Assembly: GCF_036884655.1 (NCBI RefSeq)
Contig: NC_088359.1
Span: 21,255,001 to 21,319,000 of the forward strand
From: Musa acuminata AAA Group
Lineage: Eukaryota > Streptophyta > Magnoliopsida > Zingiberales > Musaceae
DNA length: 64,000 nucleotides
Reading direction: 5' to 3'
In this document: positions 11,363-21,502 of the stretch, piece by piece
Layout of the letters: every line of letters starts with the position of its first letter
Position numbering within the stretch: the stretch's first letter is position 1
Notes under the pieces: generated by a model
Seen by the model: the letters and a program-made list of their open reading frames with translations, nothing else
Told to the model about the DNA's origin: nothing
Databases searched by the model: none
Made by a program: the position numbers and the translations under genes

Positions 11363-11881
11363 CAGGGTCCGAATGGTTCATTCCATTCGGCCCAATTTCA
11401 ATCTTTCAGGGGCCCAATTGCCCCAAGATTAAGCCAATGGGATCACCTCCCATTTTCCAACTTAATCAACGTGCTAACTACGATTAAATCTAAGACAACT
11501 TCTGCAGCTTTGCTTCGGTGCGTCAATCGCTCCTTCCGGCGAGTTTCCGGCGAACTTCCGTCGATCATCCGATGAACCCTCGGTGATGCTCCTGCGGACT
11601 TCCGGCAAACTCCTGGACTTTGCGACGATCCACTTGGCAAGTTCCGACGAGCTTCGCTTGGCAAGCTTCTGGACTTCTCGGATCTGTTCTCGCAGAACCT
11701 CCGACGACCGTCCGAACTTCCGTTGAACTCTCGAACTCCCAACGTGATCATGAACTTGACTCCGGCGCAACTCCTGCTACTTGTCTATCTTTCATCGTAG
11801 TTAATCCTGCACACTTATCTCAACACATAGATTAGACAACAAATGACAATTGACTTCATCATCAAAATCCGAGATTCAACA

Positions 11882-12927
11882 ATCTCCCCCTTTTTGATGA
11901 TGACAATCAATTGATAATGGAGTTATCCTTAACTCCCCCTGTCTATATGCCATAGTTGAGATAAGTCAATCTTGAATTCAAGACCTAAGAATTCAAGTGA
12001 CGTATTGATAAGTTAGATCAGTTAAACTTATCAATACTCCCATCATGATACTCATCATGATGTATCTCTTCAAAGATGATGTCAGGGCTTGACATACATC
12101 ATCAAGTTTGTATGATTGTGTTTGTAACTATTCATCATGTAGTTTGAACATTATCATATAAAGCTGTGAAACTTATTACATGATGCACACATTTGAAATA
12201 TTCTAGCAAGTTTTGCATTTTCTTCACATGATAAGATATCAACTCAGGGCATAATGCAAACTTTAGCACATGTTCATATCTCTCTTGGTGATGCAAGGAT
12301 GGCATAATCATAGCAGTGTTTATAGCATCATTCATAGTATTTCTAATCATAGCAGTGTTTATCAATTCATATATATCTCCCCCTTTGTCATCAACAAAAA
12401 GCATAGTAACTATGATACCAGAAAATAATAATAGCAAGCTTATAGAGGAATTTTACATAGATTGCTTTAAATACTTCTTCCCCTTTGTGTTATAAAGATT
12501 TTGCAGGATGGAATACATACACATCATCAAATCTATTTCAGAAACTCAATTTTCATGAAGGTGTACGAGAAAATCTGTTTCATAAATAAGATGCATTCGG
12601 ACAAGATTTTGTTGCAGATTTTCACATATAATCATGGAAATCAAGTGATTTGATCATACAATATAGTCCGAAAGAAAATTATTTTAACAAATTTATCTGT
12701 TCGGACACATCAACATTCCTAGTTCTCTTCGAATGAAATCAAAACACAAGATTTTCAAAAACTTTTAGTTTCAAAGCACAACATTCTTAATTTGGACACA
12801 TCACATACCAAACAGTAATGATACCACAAAAATCTGAGATAACTTTTACCACAATAGATGTTTACAGCCAGTACATCAGAAGTGAGTATCATAAGAAGTT
12901 TACAACAACAACAGGTGTTCAATAAGT
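11882..12927. other. 3' non-coding part of element A (PPT and AT-rich spacer)
   Basis: It begins with ATCTCCCCCTTTTTGATG, which is the polypurine tract on the element strand. The rest is AT-rich with no coding domain. Related AT-rich sequence lies in the same place in element B. Confidence 0.6.
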
Positions 12928-14034
12928 TCATTGATGCGGTGGAAAATTAAAGTGCCTAAACAAGGAGTCAAATTGACTATGAATTTGCTGCAGCTCAGAT
13001 AGGATTTGATCTTGTCTTTGTTCAATCCGTTCTTGTCTCTGTTCGAATCGATCCATACGAATCCCAATTTCTTTGATGGATGTATGAGTTTGCTCAACTG
13101 GATGTGTTTCCTCAAAGGGAAGGGTCGGAGGAGATTGAGTACCCCTAAATACTGGTGTTTCCGGTTCTGGTTCAGATTGAGGGTGATCAGTCCTTCTAGG
13201 GAGTCTAACCCAGTTACCGTTTCTATAGTAACATCTTAGTTGGTGAAGTAGATTTTTGTTTATTATGCTGAATCGATCTACTTTCATTACTTCTTCTTCT
13301 GGTGATATTAGAATGTCGTAAGCTTTTATTATTCTAGTGATTATACCACCATATGGGAGCATCATATCTTTCTTAGATAATTCTAACATATTTTGTTGAA
13401 TAAGATAGCCAAGACAGATGTCATGTCCCTTCATGATTGAGTACATAGTTCCTAATTCTAGTTGACTTATTTCATCATGATGGTATTGTTTAGGAAGAAT
13501 TATACTAGTCATGATATAATGAAGTATCTTAGTGTTCAAAGGCAATAGATGTTCACAACTTTTGGGAACCAATGCTATGTTAGGATTGGCAAAGATTGTT
13601 CCTAAGGCTTCAACATAGGATATTCCAATACTTTCATCATCCCATGATCCTCTAAAGTAGAGTCCTATGCTTTTTATGGGAATGCCTATCATATCACAAA
13701 TGAACCTATTAGTGATTGAGATGTGTTGTCCCAAAAGATAGGTGGACATCCTTTCTTCATCATCTATTTGTATGTTATTGTAAAATAATCTAACAAGCCT
13801 AGGATAGATGGGTTCGTTAATCTGCAAGATTGGAAGTAGACCTAGGTTTGCAAACCATTGGATGATCTCTAAGTCTCTTAGTTCATTTAGATCTACGTAT
13901 TTTCCCTTACTGATACATCTAAGTTCGAAAGAGGGAAATTTTTCAGCATGGTATTTCGAATCGAAAATAGTGAAATCAAACTCTTCTACTAATCTCCTCT
14001 TTCCCTTGTCCCTTGAGGATCTTCTAGATCCCAT
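12928..14034 (-). CDS. ORF2 of element A: putative plant transposon protein (PF20167-like) with C-terminal coiled coil
   Basis: Intact 368-residue frame between gag and the 3' LTR. The N-terminus MGSRRSSRDKGKRR is basic and may be a nuclear signal. The central part has LVRLFYNNIQID, TYLLGQHISITNRFICDMIG and LLPLNTKILHYIM, the layout I associate with the putative plant transposon protein family (Transposase_32). The C-terminal third is Pro/Glu-rich, then a heptad-like stretch with FEQRQERIEQRQDQI, a likely coiled coil. No membrane segment is seen, so a SIRE-type envelope-like protein is less likely although the position is the same. The function is unknown. The family assignment is from pattern memory and needs a profile search. 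Confidence 0.7.
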   Translation of the reverse strand: MGSRRSSRDKGKRRLVEEFDFTIFDSKYHAEKFPSFELRCISKGKYVDLNELRDLEIIQWFANLGLLPILQINEPIYPRLVRLFYNNIQIDDEERMSTYLLGQHISITNRFICDMIGIPIKSIGLYFRGSWDDESIGISYVEALGTIFANPNIALVPKSCEHLLPLNTKILHYIMTSIILPKQYHHDEISQLELGTMYSIMKGHDICLGYLIQQNMLELSKKDMMLPYGGIITRIIKAYDILISPEEEVMKVDRFSIINKNLLHQLRCYYRNGNWVRLPRRTDHPQSEPEPETPVFRGTQSPPTLPFEETHPVEQTHTSIKEIGIRMDRFEQRQERIEQRQDQILSELQQIHSQFDSLFRHFNFPPHQ

Positions 14035-14400
14035 AACTACTGCTGTTTAGAGGGATGATGATGAGCTAGAGTAAATGAAGAACAAAACAGAATTTAAGAG
14101 CTTCTTAAAGAGTACCTTTGTGAGATCTTCAAGAGAAGGAAGGATTCTTGATGTTTTGCTCCGAAATGGGAGGTATTTGGAAGGCTTAGAGGAGTGAAAT
14201 GGGAATGGAGGAGACTTGGAAGAGTAGAGGAGGAAATGGGAGTGAGTTGGGGTCGGTTCCATAGCCGGCCCTAGTGTGGGTTTAAAAAGGCAGAGTTGCG
14301 GGCGGTTGCACCTCTGGCTGGAGCGGTGCAACCTCTGGCAACCCGTGATAGCTGGAGGTGCAACCGCCAGTTGGAGAGGTGCCACCGCCTGTAGCCAGTG
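14035..14400 (-). promoter_or_regulatory. Possible internal promoter and leader of ORF2
   Basis: Upstream of ORF2 on the minus strand lie several GGCGGTTGCACCTC / GGTGCAACCGCC repeats (14296-14395), then CTTTTTAAACCC (14279-14290) as a TATA-like box, then a CT-rich leader to the ATG at 14034. The order and motif type copy the LTR promoter (GC-rich repeats, then TATA). Transcription from here is inferred. Confidence 0.4.
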
Positions 14401-14832
14401 AGCACCTAATATGATTTGATCAGGGAGCCTTTGCCTTGAGGAGAGTTTCAGAGCAATTAATGTTTGTTACATGACTTCGTATGAGTTTTTATTTAAGGAA
14501 GAAGCTCTTGCACGATCAAGATAGATCTTTTAACGTGCATACGTATGTTGATAGTTTGTTTGGTATCCCTTTTAAGATCATGACATATTTAGTTTCATGA
14601 TACAAGAATTAATTCGTAGATGATAGTGTTAACGGGTTTTGAAGATCAAGGGGGTATGTGAATTTGGATATCATATGTTTCTAATAAGGTTGTATCCAAA
14701 TCGTATTTGTGATTTCATAACTTCCACTTGTTACTTAAGCGTTGCGAGTTCCTTTTTGATTCTTGATTTCTGACCATCGAGAGTCAAGGAGCAGAATATT
14801 ATTTCTTGCTCCGGCCTAAAATTTTAATGTTT
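14401..14832. other. Spacer between gag and ORF2 of element A
   Basis: AT-rich sequence with no coding domain or remnant of pol motifs visible. It occupies the place where protease, integrase and RT would lie in an autonomous copia element. Confidence 0.5.
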
Positions 14833-16416
14833 TTATAGGAAGGGATGATCTTTAGGAACCCATTTGCTTTTGGGTGCCTCATAAATAGATCTACATTTCT
14901 TATCATGTTGCATAGAATTTGTCATGGTTCCTTTAGGAACCCAGATTAGTTTGTTTGGACTTATTTTCTTGAATGGACAACAATGTGTCTTGTGTCCAGA
15001 TTTGCAACAAAAGTTGCACTTGGTTTGGTGTTGAACATGTAAGATGGAGCCTTTTATGAAGGTGGTTGGATTTTGGTGAGGACTTCTCACAAATCCAATT
15101 CCGCTCCTTTTTGGAATGTGACCCTTGTTTGCAAGGATCATGTTTAATGACTTGCTACCAACCTCGAATTTCTTCAAGGTGTCCTTGAGTAGCAGGTTTT
15201 CTTTTTGCAAAGTTTCTAAATCATGACATTTGATACATGAATTTAAACTATCATGATGTTCGATTTTTAACTTATCAAACTCACACGTAAGACTATCATG
15301 CATCTTTTTCAGTAATTTATATTTTCTACTTATACTCTTGCATTCGTCAAATAAGTCATTGAAAGCATTTAATAATTCATCGAAAGATAAATCAGCATCT
15401 ATTGAATTTGTTACCTCATCTTCGATGGCCATTAAGGCGTAATGAGCAACTTGCTCGGTGTTGGACTCCTCTTCCTCAGATGCGCTCGAATCATCCCATG
15501 TTGCTTGGAGCGCCTTCTTCTTTGTTGTTCTTTTCTTGACTTGGGGACAATCACTCTTGTAGTGTCCCGGTTTTTTGCATTCATAGCAGATTACTTGGTC
15601 CTTTTTGGGTTCAAGTTTATTTTTTGCATCATTTTTAAACTTGTTTCTTTTAAAGAATTTTTTAAACTTTCTTGTTAGAAGTGCCAAGTCATCATCACAG
15701 TCCTCATCACTTGAGTTTTCTCTCAAGTGGCATTCTGAAGTTTTGAGTGCCATATCCTTCCTGTTCTTTGGAAGGATGTCTTCTTGCTCTTCATGAGCTT
15801 TACAAGTCATTTCGTAGGTCATTAATGACCCGATTAGTTCTTCAAGAGGGAAATTTTGCAGATCTTTTGCCTCTTGAATAGCGGTGACTTTAGGATCCCA
15901 ACTCTTAGGAAGGGATCTTAGTATCTTATTAACAAGCTCAAAATCCGAAAAGCTCTTTCCGAGTCCTTTTAGACCGTTGACAACATCCGTGAAACGGGTA
16001 AACATGTCGCCAATGGTTTCACTCGGTTTCATCCGAAAAAGTTCGAAAGAATGTAACAGCAAATTGATTTTTGACTCTTTTACTCTACTTGTGCCCTCAT
16101 GGGTCACTTCGAGCGTGTGCCAAATATCAAACGCAGTTTCACAAGTTGAAACACGGTTAAACTCGTTTTTATCAAGTGCACAAAATAAGGCATTCATAGC
16201 CTTTGCATTAAGAGCGAAAGCCTTCTTCTCCAAATCATTCCAATCGATCATTGGAAGAGAAGACTTTGAAAAACCATTCTCGACAAGATTCCAAAGATCA
16301 ATGTCCATAGAAATAAGAAAGATTCTCATTCGGGTCTTCCAATAGGTGTAGTCCGTCCCATTAAACATGGGTGGACGTGTAATGGAATGGCCCTCTTGGT
16401 TTCCGGCGTAAGCCAT
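14833..16416 (-). CDS. gag: Copia-type Gag polyprotein of element A, intact
   Basis: 527 residues. Gag builds the cytoplasmic virus-like particle that packages element RNA. It opens with the copia Gag pattern (TRPPMFNGTDYTYWKTRM near residue 14), followed by the helical capsid part with NAKAMNALFCALDKNEFNR and PLEELIGSLMTYEM. A CCHC zinc knuckle CYECKKPGHYKSDC lies near residue 276 and a second, CNFCCKSGHKTHCC, near 465. An acidic Ser/Glu tract separates them. The start is the first ATG after the PBS, 50 bp from the LTR. The frame ends without passing into protease; no pol follows. It shares long stretches with the gag at 46402-47406. Confidence 0.92.
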   Translation of the reverse strand: MAYAGNQEGHSITRPPMFNGTDYTYWKTRMRIFLISMDIDLWNLVENGFSKSSLPMIDWNDLEKKAFALNAKAMNALFCALDKNEFNRVSTCETAFDIWHTLEVTHEGTSRVKESKINLLLHSFELFRMKPSETIGDMFTRFTDVVNGLKGLGKSFSDFELVNKILRSLPKSWDPKVTAIQEAKDLQNFPLEELIGSLMTYEMTCKAHEEQEDILPKNRKDMALKTSECHLRENSSDEDCDDDLALLTRKFKKFFKRNKFKNDAKNKLEPKKDQVICYECKKPGHYKSDCPQVKKRTTKKKALQATWDDSSASEEEESNTEQVAHYALMAIEDEVTNSIDADLSFDELLNAFNDLFDECKSISRKYKLLKKMHDSLTCEFDKLKIEHHDSLNSCIKCHDLETLQKENLLLKDTLKKFEVGSKSLNMILANKGHIPKRSGIGFVRSPHQNPTTFIKGSILHVQHQTKCNFCCKSGHKTHCCPFKKISPNKLIWVPKGTMTNSMQHDKKCRSIYEAPKSKWVPKDHPFL

Positions 16417-16450
16417 CTCTCTTGGGTTTTAATCCTTTTGAGAGTTAACC

Positions 16451-16464
16451 GGGCTCTGATACCA
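16451..16464 (-). other. Primer binding site of element A (initiator tRNA-Met)
   Basis: On the element strand TGGTATCAGAGCCC follows the 5' LTR after two spacer bases, the usual copia PBS complementary to the 3' end of initiator tRNA-Met. Confidence 0.9.
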
Positions 16465-16466
16465 AT

Positions 16467-18555
16467 TGTTAGGATCGAGAGCACTAAGAGGGGGGGGGGG
16501 GGGTGAATTAGTGCAGCGGATATTTTTCAGCGATTAAAAAACGAAAGCTGCGTTCGTTCGATAAAGACTATTTTGATGCAAAAGCCAATTCTAAGATTAC
16601 TTATGATTAAGTGCAGTTTACGTTTAAACACAGTTAGCGTCTAAACGCAGTTTGCGTCTAAATGCAGATTGCGTCTAAACTCAGATTGCGTCTAAGCGCA
16701 GTTTGCGTCTTAGCGCAGATTGCGTCTAAGCGCAGATTGCGTCTAAACGCAGATTGCGTCTAAGCGCAGATTGCGTCTAAACTCTGTTTGCGTCTAGGAG
16801 CAGTTTAAGCAGAAGTATAAAGACAATGTGCTGCTGTTGTACAGCTCAAAAAGTAATCTGCAAAAAAATAGATTTACGTCTAAACGCAGATTTACGTCTA
16901 GACGCAGATTTACGTCTAAACGCAGATTTACGTTTTAAACGCAGATTTACGTCTGAACTTTGAAACTTGTTTGTATACTCGCAGAAGGCAGTATGCAGTT
17001 GAAATCAAGACGTAAACGTGAACTGAGATCTGATGATTGTGCGAGGAAAGCCGATTTACGTCTAAATGCAGTTTTACGTCTAAATGTTGAAACTCGTTCG
17101 TAAAATTGCAGAGGAAAGTTTGCAGTTATTACTAGGATCAAAATGTAAGTGTAAACTGCAAAGAAACTCATTCGTAAAAGCACGGAAGACAGTTCTGCAG
17201 AATCAAACGTAAACGTAAACTGTAATGTACGAAAATACGAATTTACGTCTGAATGCAGATTCGGAAGAACATCACTTAAAACTTGTTCGTGAAAGCGCAG
17301 AGAGCAATAGTAATGAAGGAGGTTTGCAGTAATGATAAAGTGCTAAAAAATAAACGCAAACCAGAGATTTAGAGTGGTTCGGTCAGCCTTGACCTACTCC
17401 ACTTTTGGCTTCCTCCACCGACGAGGTCGCCGACGTCAACTAGGGGCCTTCCTTCAATAGGCGAAGGCCAAACTTCCCTTTTACAGTTTCTCTCCTTTTG
17501 ACAGGCTCAGGAGACAACCTTTACAGACCTTTCTCTCCTCACTTTACAACTGAAAACTTGAAGAACAGAAGGAGGAGACTTAAAGGCTTTACAATCACTT
17601 TTGAGCTCTTAGAATCACAGAAAAGATCAAGATTTCGGTGTAGGTCTATATCTTTTCAGTGCTGAATGGGTGGGGAATTTATAGGCCCCAACCCAATTCA
17701 AATTTGGAGCTCAAAACAATCAAATCCCGGAATTCTGGGATCAGGCGGTTGCACCTCTTGACTGGAGAGGTTGCACCGCCTGGCAGAGCTCGAAGATCGA
17801 GCTCAGGCGGTGCCACCTCTCTGCCAGGGAGGTTGCACCGCCCAGTCTTGCTCGAAGACTGAGCTCAGGCGGTGCCACCTCTCTGTCAGGGAGGTTGCAC
17901 CGCCCAGTCTAGCTCGAAGACTGAGCTCAGGCGGTGCCACCTCTCTGCTGGGGAGGTTGCACCGCCCAGTCTCGCTGGAAGGCCTAGCCCAGGCGGTGCC
18001 ACCTCCTGGCCTGGGCGGTTGCACCTCCTGGTCAATCAGGGTCCGAATGGTTCATTCCATTCGGCCCAATTTCAATCTTTCAGGGGCCCAATTGCCCCAA
18101 GATTAAGCCAATGGGATCACCTCCCATTTTCCAACTTAATCAACGTGCTAACTACGATTAAATCTAAGACAACTTCTGCAGCTTTGCTTCGGTGCGTCAA
18201 TCGCTCCTTCCGGCGAGTTTCCGGCGAACTTCCGTCGATCATTCGATGAACCCTCGGTGATGCTCCTGCGGACTTTCGGCAAACTCCTGGACTTTGCGAC
18301 AATCCACTTGGCAAGTTCCGACGAGCTTCGCTTGGCAAGCTTCTGGACTTCTCGGATCTGTTCTCGCAGAACCTCCGACGACCGTCCGAACTTCCGTTGA
18401 ACTCTCGAACTCCCAACGTGATCATGAACTTGACTCCGGCGCAACTCCTGCTGCTTGTCTATCTTTCATCATAGTTAATCCTGCACACTTATCTCAACAC
18501 ATAGATTAGACAACAAATGACAATTGACTTCATCATCAAAATCCGAGATTCAACA
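16467..18555 (-). repeat. 5' LTR of element A
   Basis: 2089 bp, matching 9797-11881. It holds the 17-bp array (16625-16965), TATA box (17678-17683) and 62-bp array (17742-18030). A G-run after GCACTAAGAG is several bases longer than in the other LTR. It ends at the duplication TCATC. Confidence 0.95.
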
Positions 18556-19563
18556 TCATCTGGGACCTCTGTCCAGGGAGAGGGTGCGGGGAGTGAGAAG
18601 GGGAAGGGGTCGGTTGGATCATCCGGTAGCGACCCTTCCAAGAGGGGGCCGGCATTCCCCCTACCGATGCGGGAAATGTGCCGCATCTTCTCCTGGCACG
18701 AGGGCGAGCAGTTTGAAGCCCAATTGATGGCCGACCTTCCAGTTGGGGAGTCGGGGACCCCTTACGCCGCCTGGTGGTCGGCTTTGAAGGCCGACAGCCA
18801 ACCCTGAGCCGATGGAGAAACCGCCCAGGAGTTTGTCCGAGGGGTACTGCACCCCTCGTTGGCCAAGGAGCTATACAGCTTCGACTCAAAGGTGCTAGCG
18901 GAGGGCGCAGCCAAGTCACTCATCCGGGTAAGTGATGGCCTTTCCTTTTCTTCGCCTCCTTGCTTCGTGGATGTTGACAATGACTTTCATGCAGGGCCTG
19001 CATTAGGGGATGGCGCTGATCGACCGGGTCCTTGACACCAGGTGGGCGATTGGGCGCCAGATGGACCTCGACGGCGCCCTCCAGAAGGTGAACCTAAAGC
19101 TGAGGGCTGAGGGGGGTGCGGAGGCAGTTGCCGCGATCGAAGGGCGCGCCACGACGTTGGAGGGGGAGGTGGCTCATTTGAAGGCCGAGCTTGAAGAGAG
19201 CCGGTCACACATCTGTTCGTTGGATGAGGAACTACTGTCCCTCTCCCAGGACGTTGGGGCCGCCAAGGCGGCGGCCTGGGCTGCCGAAGAGGTGCTCGAG
19301 GAGGAGCATCTAAGGTTACTCGGGAGGGTGGAGAAAGCGATCGCCGGGTACATGGCGTCCACGGGGTTCGAGCGTGGCCTGGTGAGGTCAGGCTGGGTCA
19401 TGTACGAGTACGGGTTCTGGGTGGCTTGTGCTCGTTTCCGGGTGAAGTTCCTGAACTTGGACCTGGAACCAGACCCATTTGCCGAAGACCCTATGGACCA
19501 GAACGTCGACATGCCGACAAATGTGCCTTTTGATGACGGGTCGTCGACTCCTCCCTCGGGCTA
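18556..19563 (+). pseudogene. Antisense extra ORF of the gypsy element, second part
   Basis: Continuation of the plus-strand ORF interrupted at 9797. It includes FPLPMREMCRIFSWHEGEQF, a stop at about 18805, and then coding sequence to 18927. A short intron with GTAAGT at 18928 and GCAG ending at 18994 separates it from a last exon containing MALIDRVLDTRW and an Ala/Glu-rich coiled-coil region, ending at 19563. An in-frame TAG sits just after the acceptor. The stops show it is no longer functional. The presence of an intron implies the ORF was expressed from its own strand and not as part of the genomic RNA. Confidence 0.65.
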
Positions 19564-19569
19564 GGGACT

Positions 19570-20469
19570 ACCTCCCCTTGCTTTTGTTTTGTCTTTCCTT
19601 CTTTTTCCTTTTGTCTAGTCAGGCCCAAGGGCGAGTCGCCCAACCGCTATATGTACATACTTTGCAACCAAGAAGCGATTTCATTTTGGGAACCCTGGCT
19701 TATTCTTCTCCTCTGACCGCGTATGTGCGGGTTCTCCATACCTTTATTGCATCCCAATCAACTCCTCCCCCTTCAAGGGTAGAATTTCTTCAGGTTCGTG
19801 ACATTCCACGTCCTCGAGAGGGGGCTTTCCTCCATTGTTTCGAGCCGGTAGGTGCCTTCTCGCACCATGTCGTAGACTCGATAGGGGCCTTCCCAATTGG
19901 GTGCAAGTTTTCCCCTTGCTTGGGTCGGATTGCTCACTTCTGTTTTTCAGAGGATGAGGTCTATGACTTGAATCGACCACTAACAGACCCTCCGGTTGTA
20001 CATCCGAGCGGTCGCTTTCTTGTATGCCAGGGTACGCAGGTGTGCCTCGGCTCTTCTCTCCTCGAGGAGGTCCAAGTTGGCCCGCAGGTCCTCCTCTGAG
20101 TGCCTTCACTCATAGTGGGAGGTGCGCAAGGTCAGGAATACCATCTCGGGCGGAAGAACTGCTTCAGTCTCGTACGCCAGGCTGAACAGGGACTCTCCCG
20201 AGGTGGCTTTGGGGGTTGTTCGCATCGCCTATAGGACGCTGGGGAGCTCGTCCACCCAGGCCCCGTGCGCGCCTAAGATTCTCTTCATGAGGCCTTCAAT
20301 TATTGCTCGGTTCATCACCACAGTCTGACCGTTGGTCTGGGGGTGTGCGACCGAGCTGAACTTCAGCTGAATCCCGTAGGACTGGTAGTATACCTTGAAC
20401 TTACTATTGTTGAATTGGGTCCTATTGTCGGCGATGATAGCCCTTGGGATCCCGAACCGGGTGATGATG
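19570..20469 (-). pseudogene. Gypsy integrase, C-terminal part
   Basis: Minus-strand remnants include FGIPRAIIADN at the insertion border, KFSSVAHPQTNGQ, AYETEAVLPPEMVF and WNVTNLKKFYP, typical of the core end and C-terminal region of Tat integrases. Several stops and frameshifts interrupt it. The core is separated from its N-terminal half (28889 onward) by the copia insertion; the target site TGATG lies inside the integrase codons. Confidence 0.8.
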
Positions 20470-21502
20470 TGCTAGTCATAGGTGCCCAGCAAGCCAATCA
20501 CGTGAGTGATGGCACGTGTGACTTGATACAGAATCTTTTTGCTTATTATATTTTGGCGTATATCACTTTATAACTATTGCATATGTGCATATATATATTG
20601 TGATATCCTTGGATTTGTGCAATAGGAATCGAATCGTGATGAGATCACGATAATGAGATCGATTCACCTTTAAACACATATCCTAAATAATCCCGGTCAT
20701 AGGTTACTCGAGAAGGACATCGTGATAACCGGACAGACTAGTGTGCTGTATACCCGTTCATATGATGGATGCAGCTGGTCTCATAGCTGCTCGTGTAGGG
20801 ACGCTAGGGATACAGTACAGGTGCTCATTGGAGAATGAGTTCACTAATTGATCCGCTTACGGAATGCTGGATGGTGTATGATGCCTTATTGTCAGATAGC
20901 GATTCCGTAGTCCTAGTGGTATATCTGGTCCTTAGACTTGAGACACCAAGGATGTCCTGTATAAGCGCTCCACTCTTTGATACCAGACTTATAGGTTTGA
21001 TTGTCCCAGATCTAGTATAGCTGGTCATTGGGAGTGGTAGTCAACCTTATGAGGGCTATTGAGTGTCGATAGAGGATCATCCACTCTCGGCGTCATGAGA
21101 GGAATATCTCATGTGTTCTTGCTCAGACAAATCCCTGGCTAGGGTTATTCGGGTTGAGAGAGAAAGAGTTCGCCGGGAGAATCCGATTAGAGCGAGACTC
21201 GAGTAGAAACCGTATGGGTCTGACAGCACCATGCTCGATATATGGTCTCTAGGATATTAGATGGATGAGGGACTATAGGTACACGGTAACTGAGGACATA
21301 CAGGTCCAATGGATTGGATTTCCCTGTATCGTCTGGGGACTACGGCGTAGTGGCCTAGTACGTCCGTAGTCGATGAGTCAAGTGAATTATTACAAAGATA
21401 ATAATGCACTGAGTTAGAAGGAGTTCTGATGGGTATGACTCACGGCCAGCTCGATATTGGGCCTAGAGGGTCACACACATATGGTAGGCATTGCGATGAG
21501 TA

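Larger units (their letters stand above)
9797..11881 (-). repeat. 3' LTR of element A
   Basis: 2085 bp, nearly identical to 16467-18555. It contains the 17-bp GCGTCTAA-type array (9940-10285), a TATA box on the minus strand (about 11003-11008) and the 62-bp GC-rich array (11067-11362). Confidence 0.95.
9797..18555 (-). mobile_element. Gag-only copia-type LTR retrotransposon with an extra ORF (element A; SIRE/Maximus-like gag)
   Basis: Bounded by a perfect 5-bp duplication TCATC (9792-9796 and 18556-18560). LTRs are 9797-11881 and 16467-18555, TGTTGAATC...TCCTAACA on the element strand, and differ at about 9 of 580 sampled positions, so it is young. It has an initiator-tRNA-Met PBS at 16451-16464 and a PPT at 11882-11897. 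Inside are an intact gag (14833-16416) and an intact second ORF (12928-14034), but no protease, integrase, RT or RNase H. This matches the TR-GAG class of non-autonomous elements that must borrow enzymes from a relative. The LTR start style and gag sequence suggest the SIRE/Maximus branch (inference). Confidence 0.9.

Noticed and set aside
11096..11575. 159-codon plus-strand frame in the element A LTR (and copy near 17771)
   Set aside because: A frame through the 62-bp GC-rich repeats, antisense to the element; the copies in the two LTRs change frame through indels and no domain is present.
12928..14034. ORF2 as an envelope-like protein of a SIRE-type element
   Set aside because: The position fits, but no signal peptide or membrane segment is visible; the basic start and coiled coil fit an internal protein better.
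15442..16345. Plus-strand frames opposite the element A gag
   Set aside because: Antisense shadows of the intact 527-residue Gag on the minus strand.
16451..16464. TGGTATCAGAGC as a sign of an endogenous pararetrovirus
   Set aside because: The same primer site is standard in copia elements; flanking LTRs, 5-bp target duplications and copia Gag explain it, and no viral movement or coat protein motif was seen anywhere in the window.
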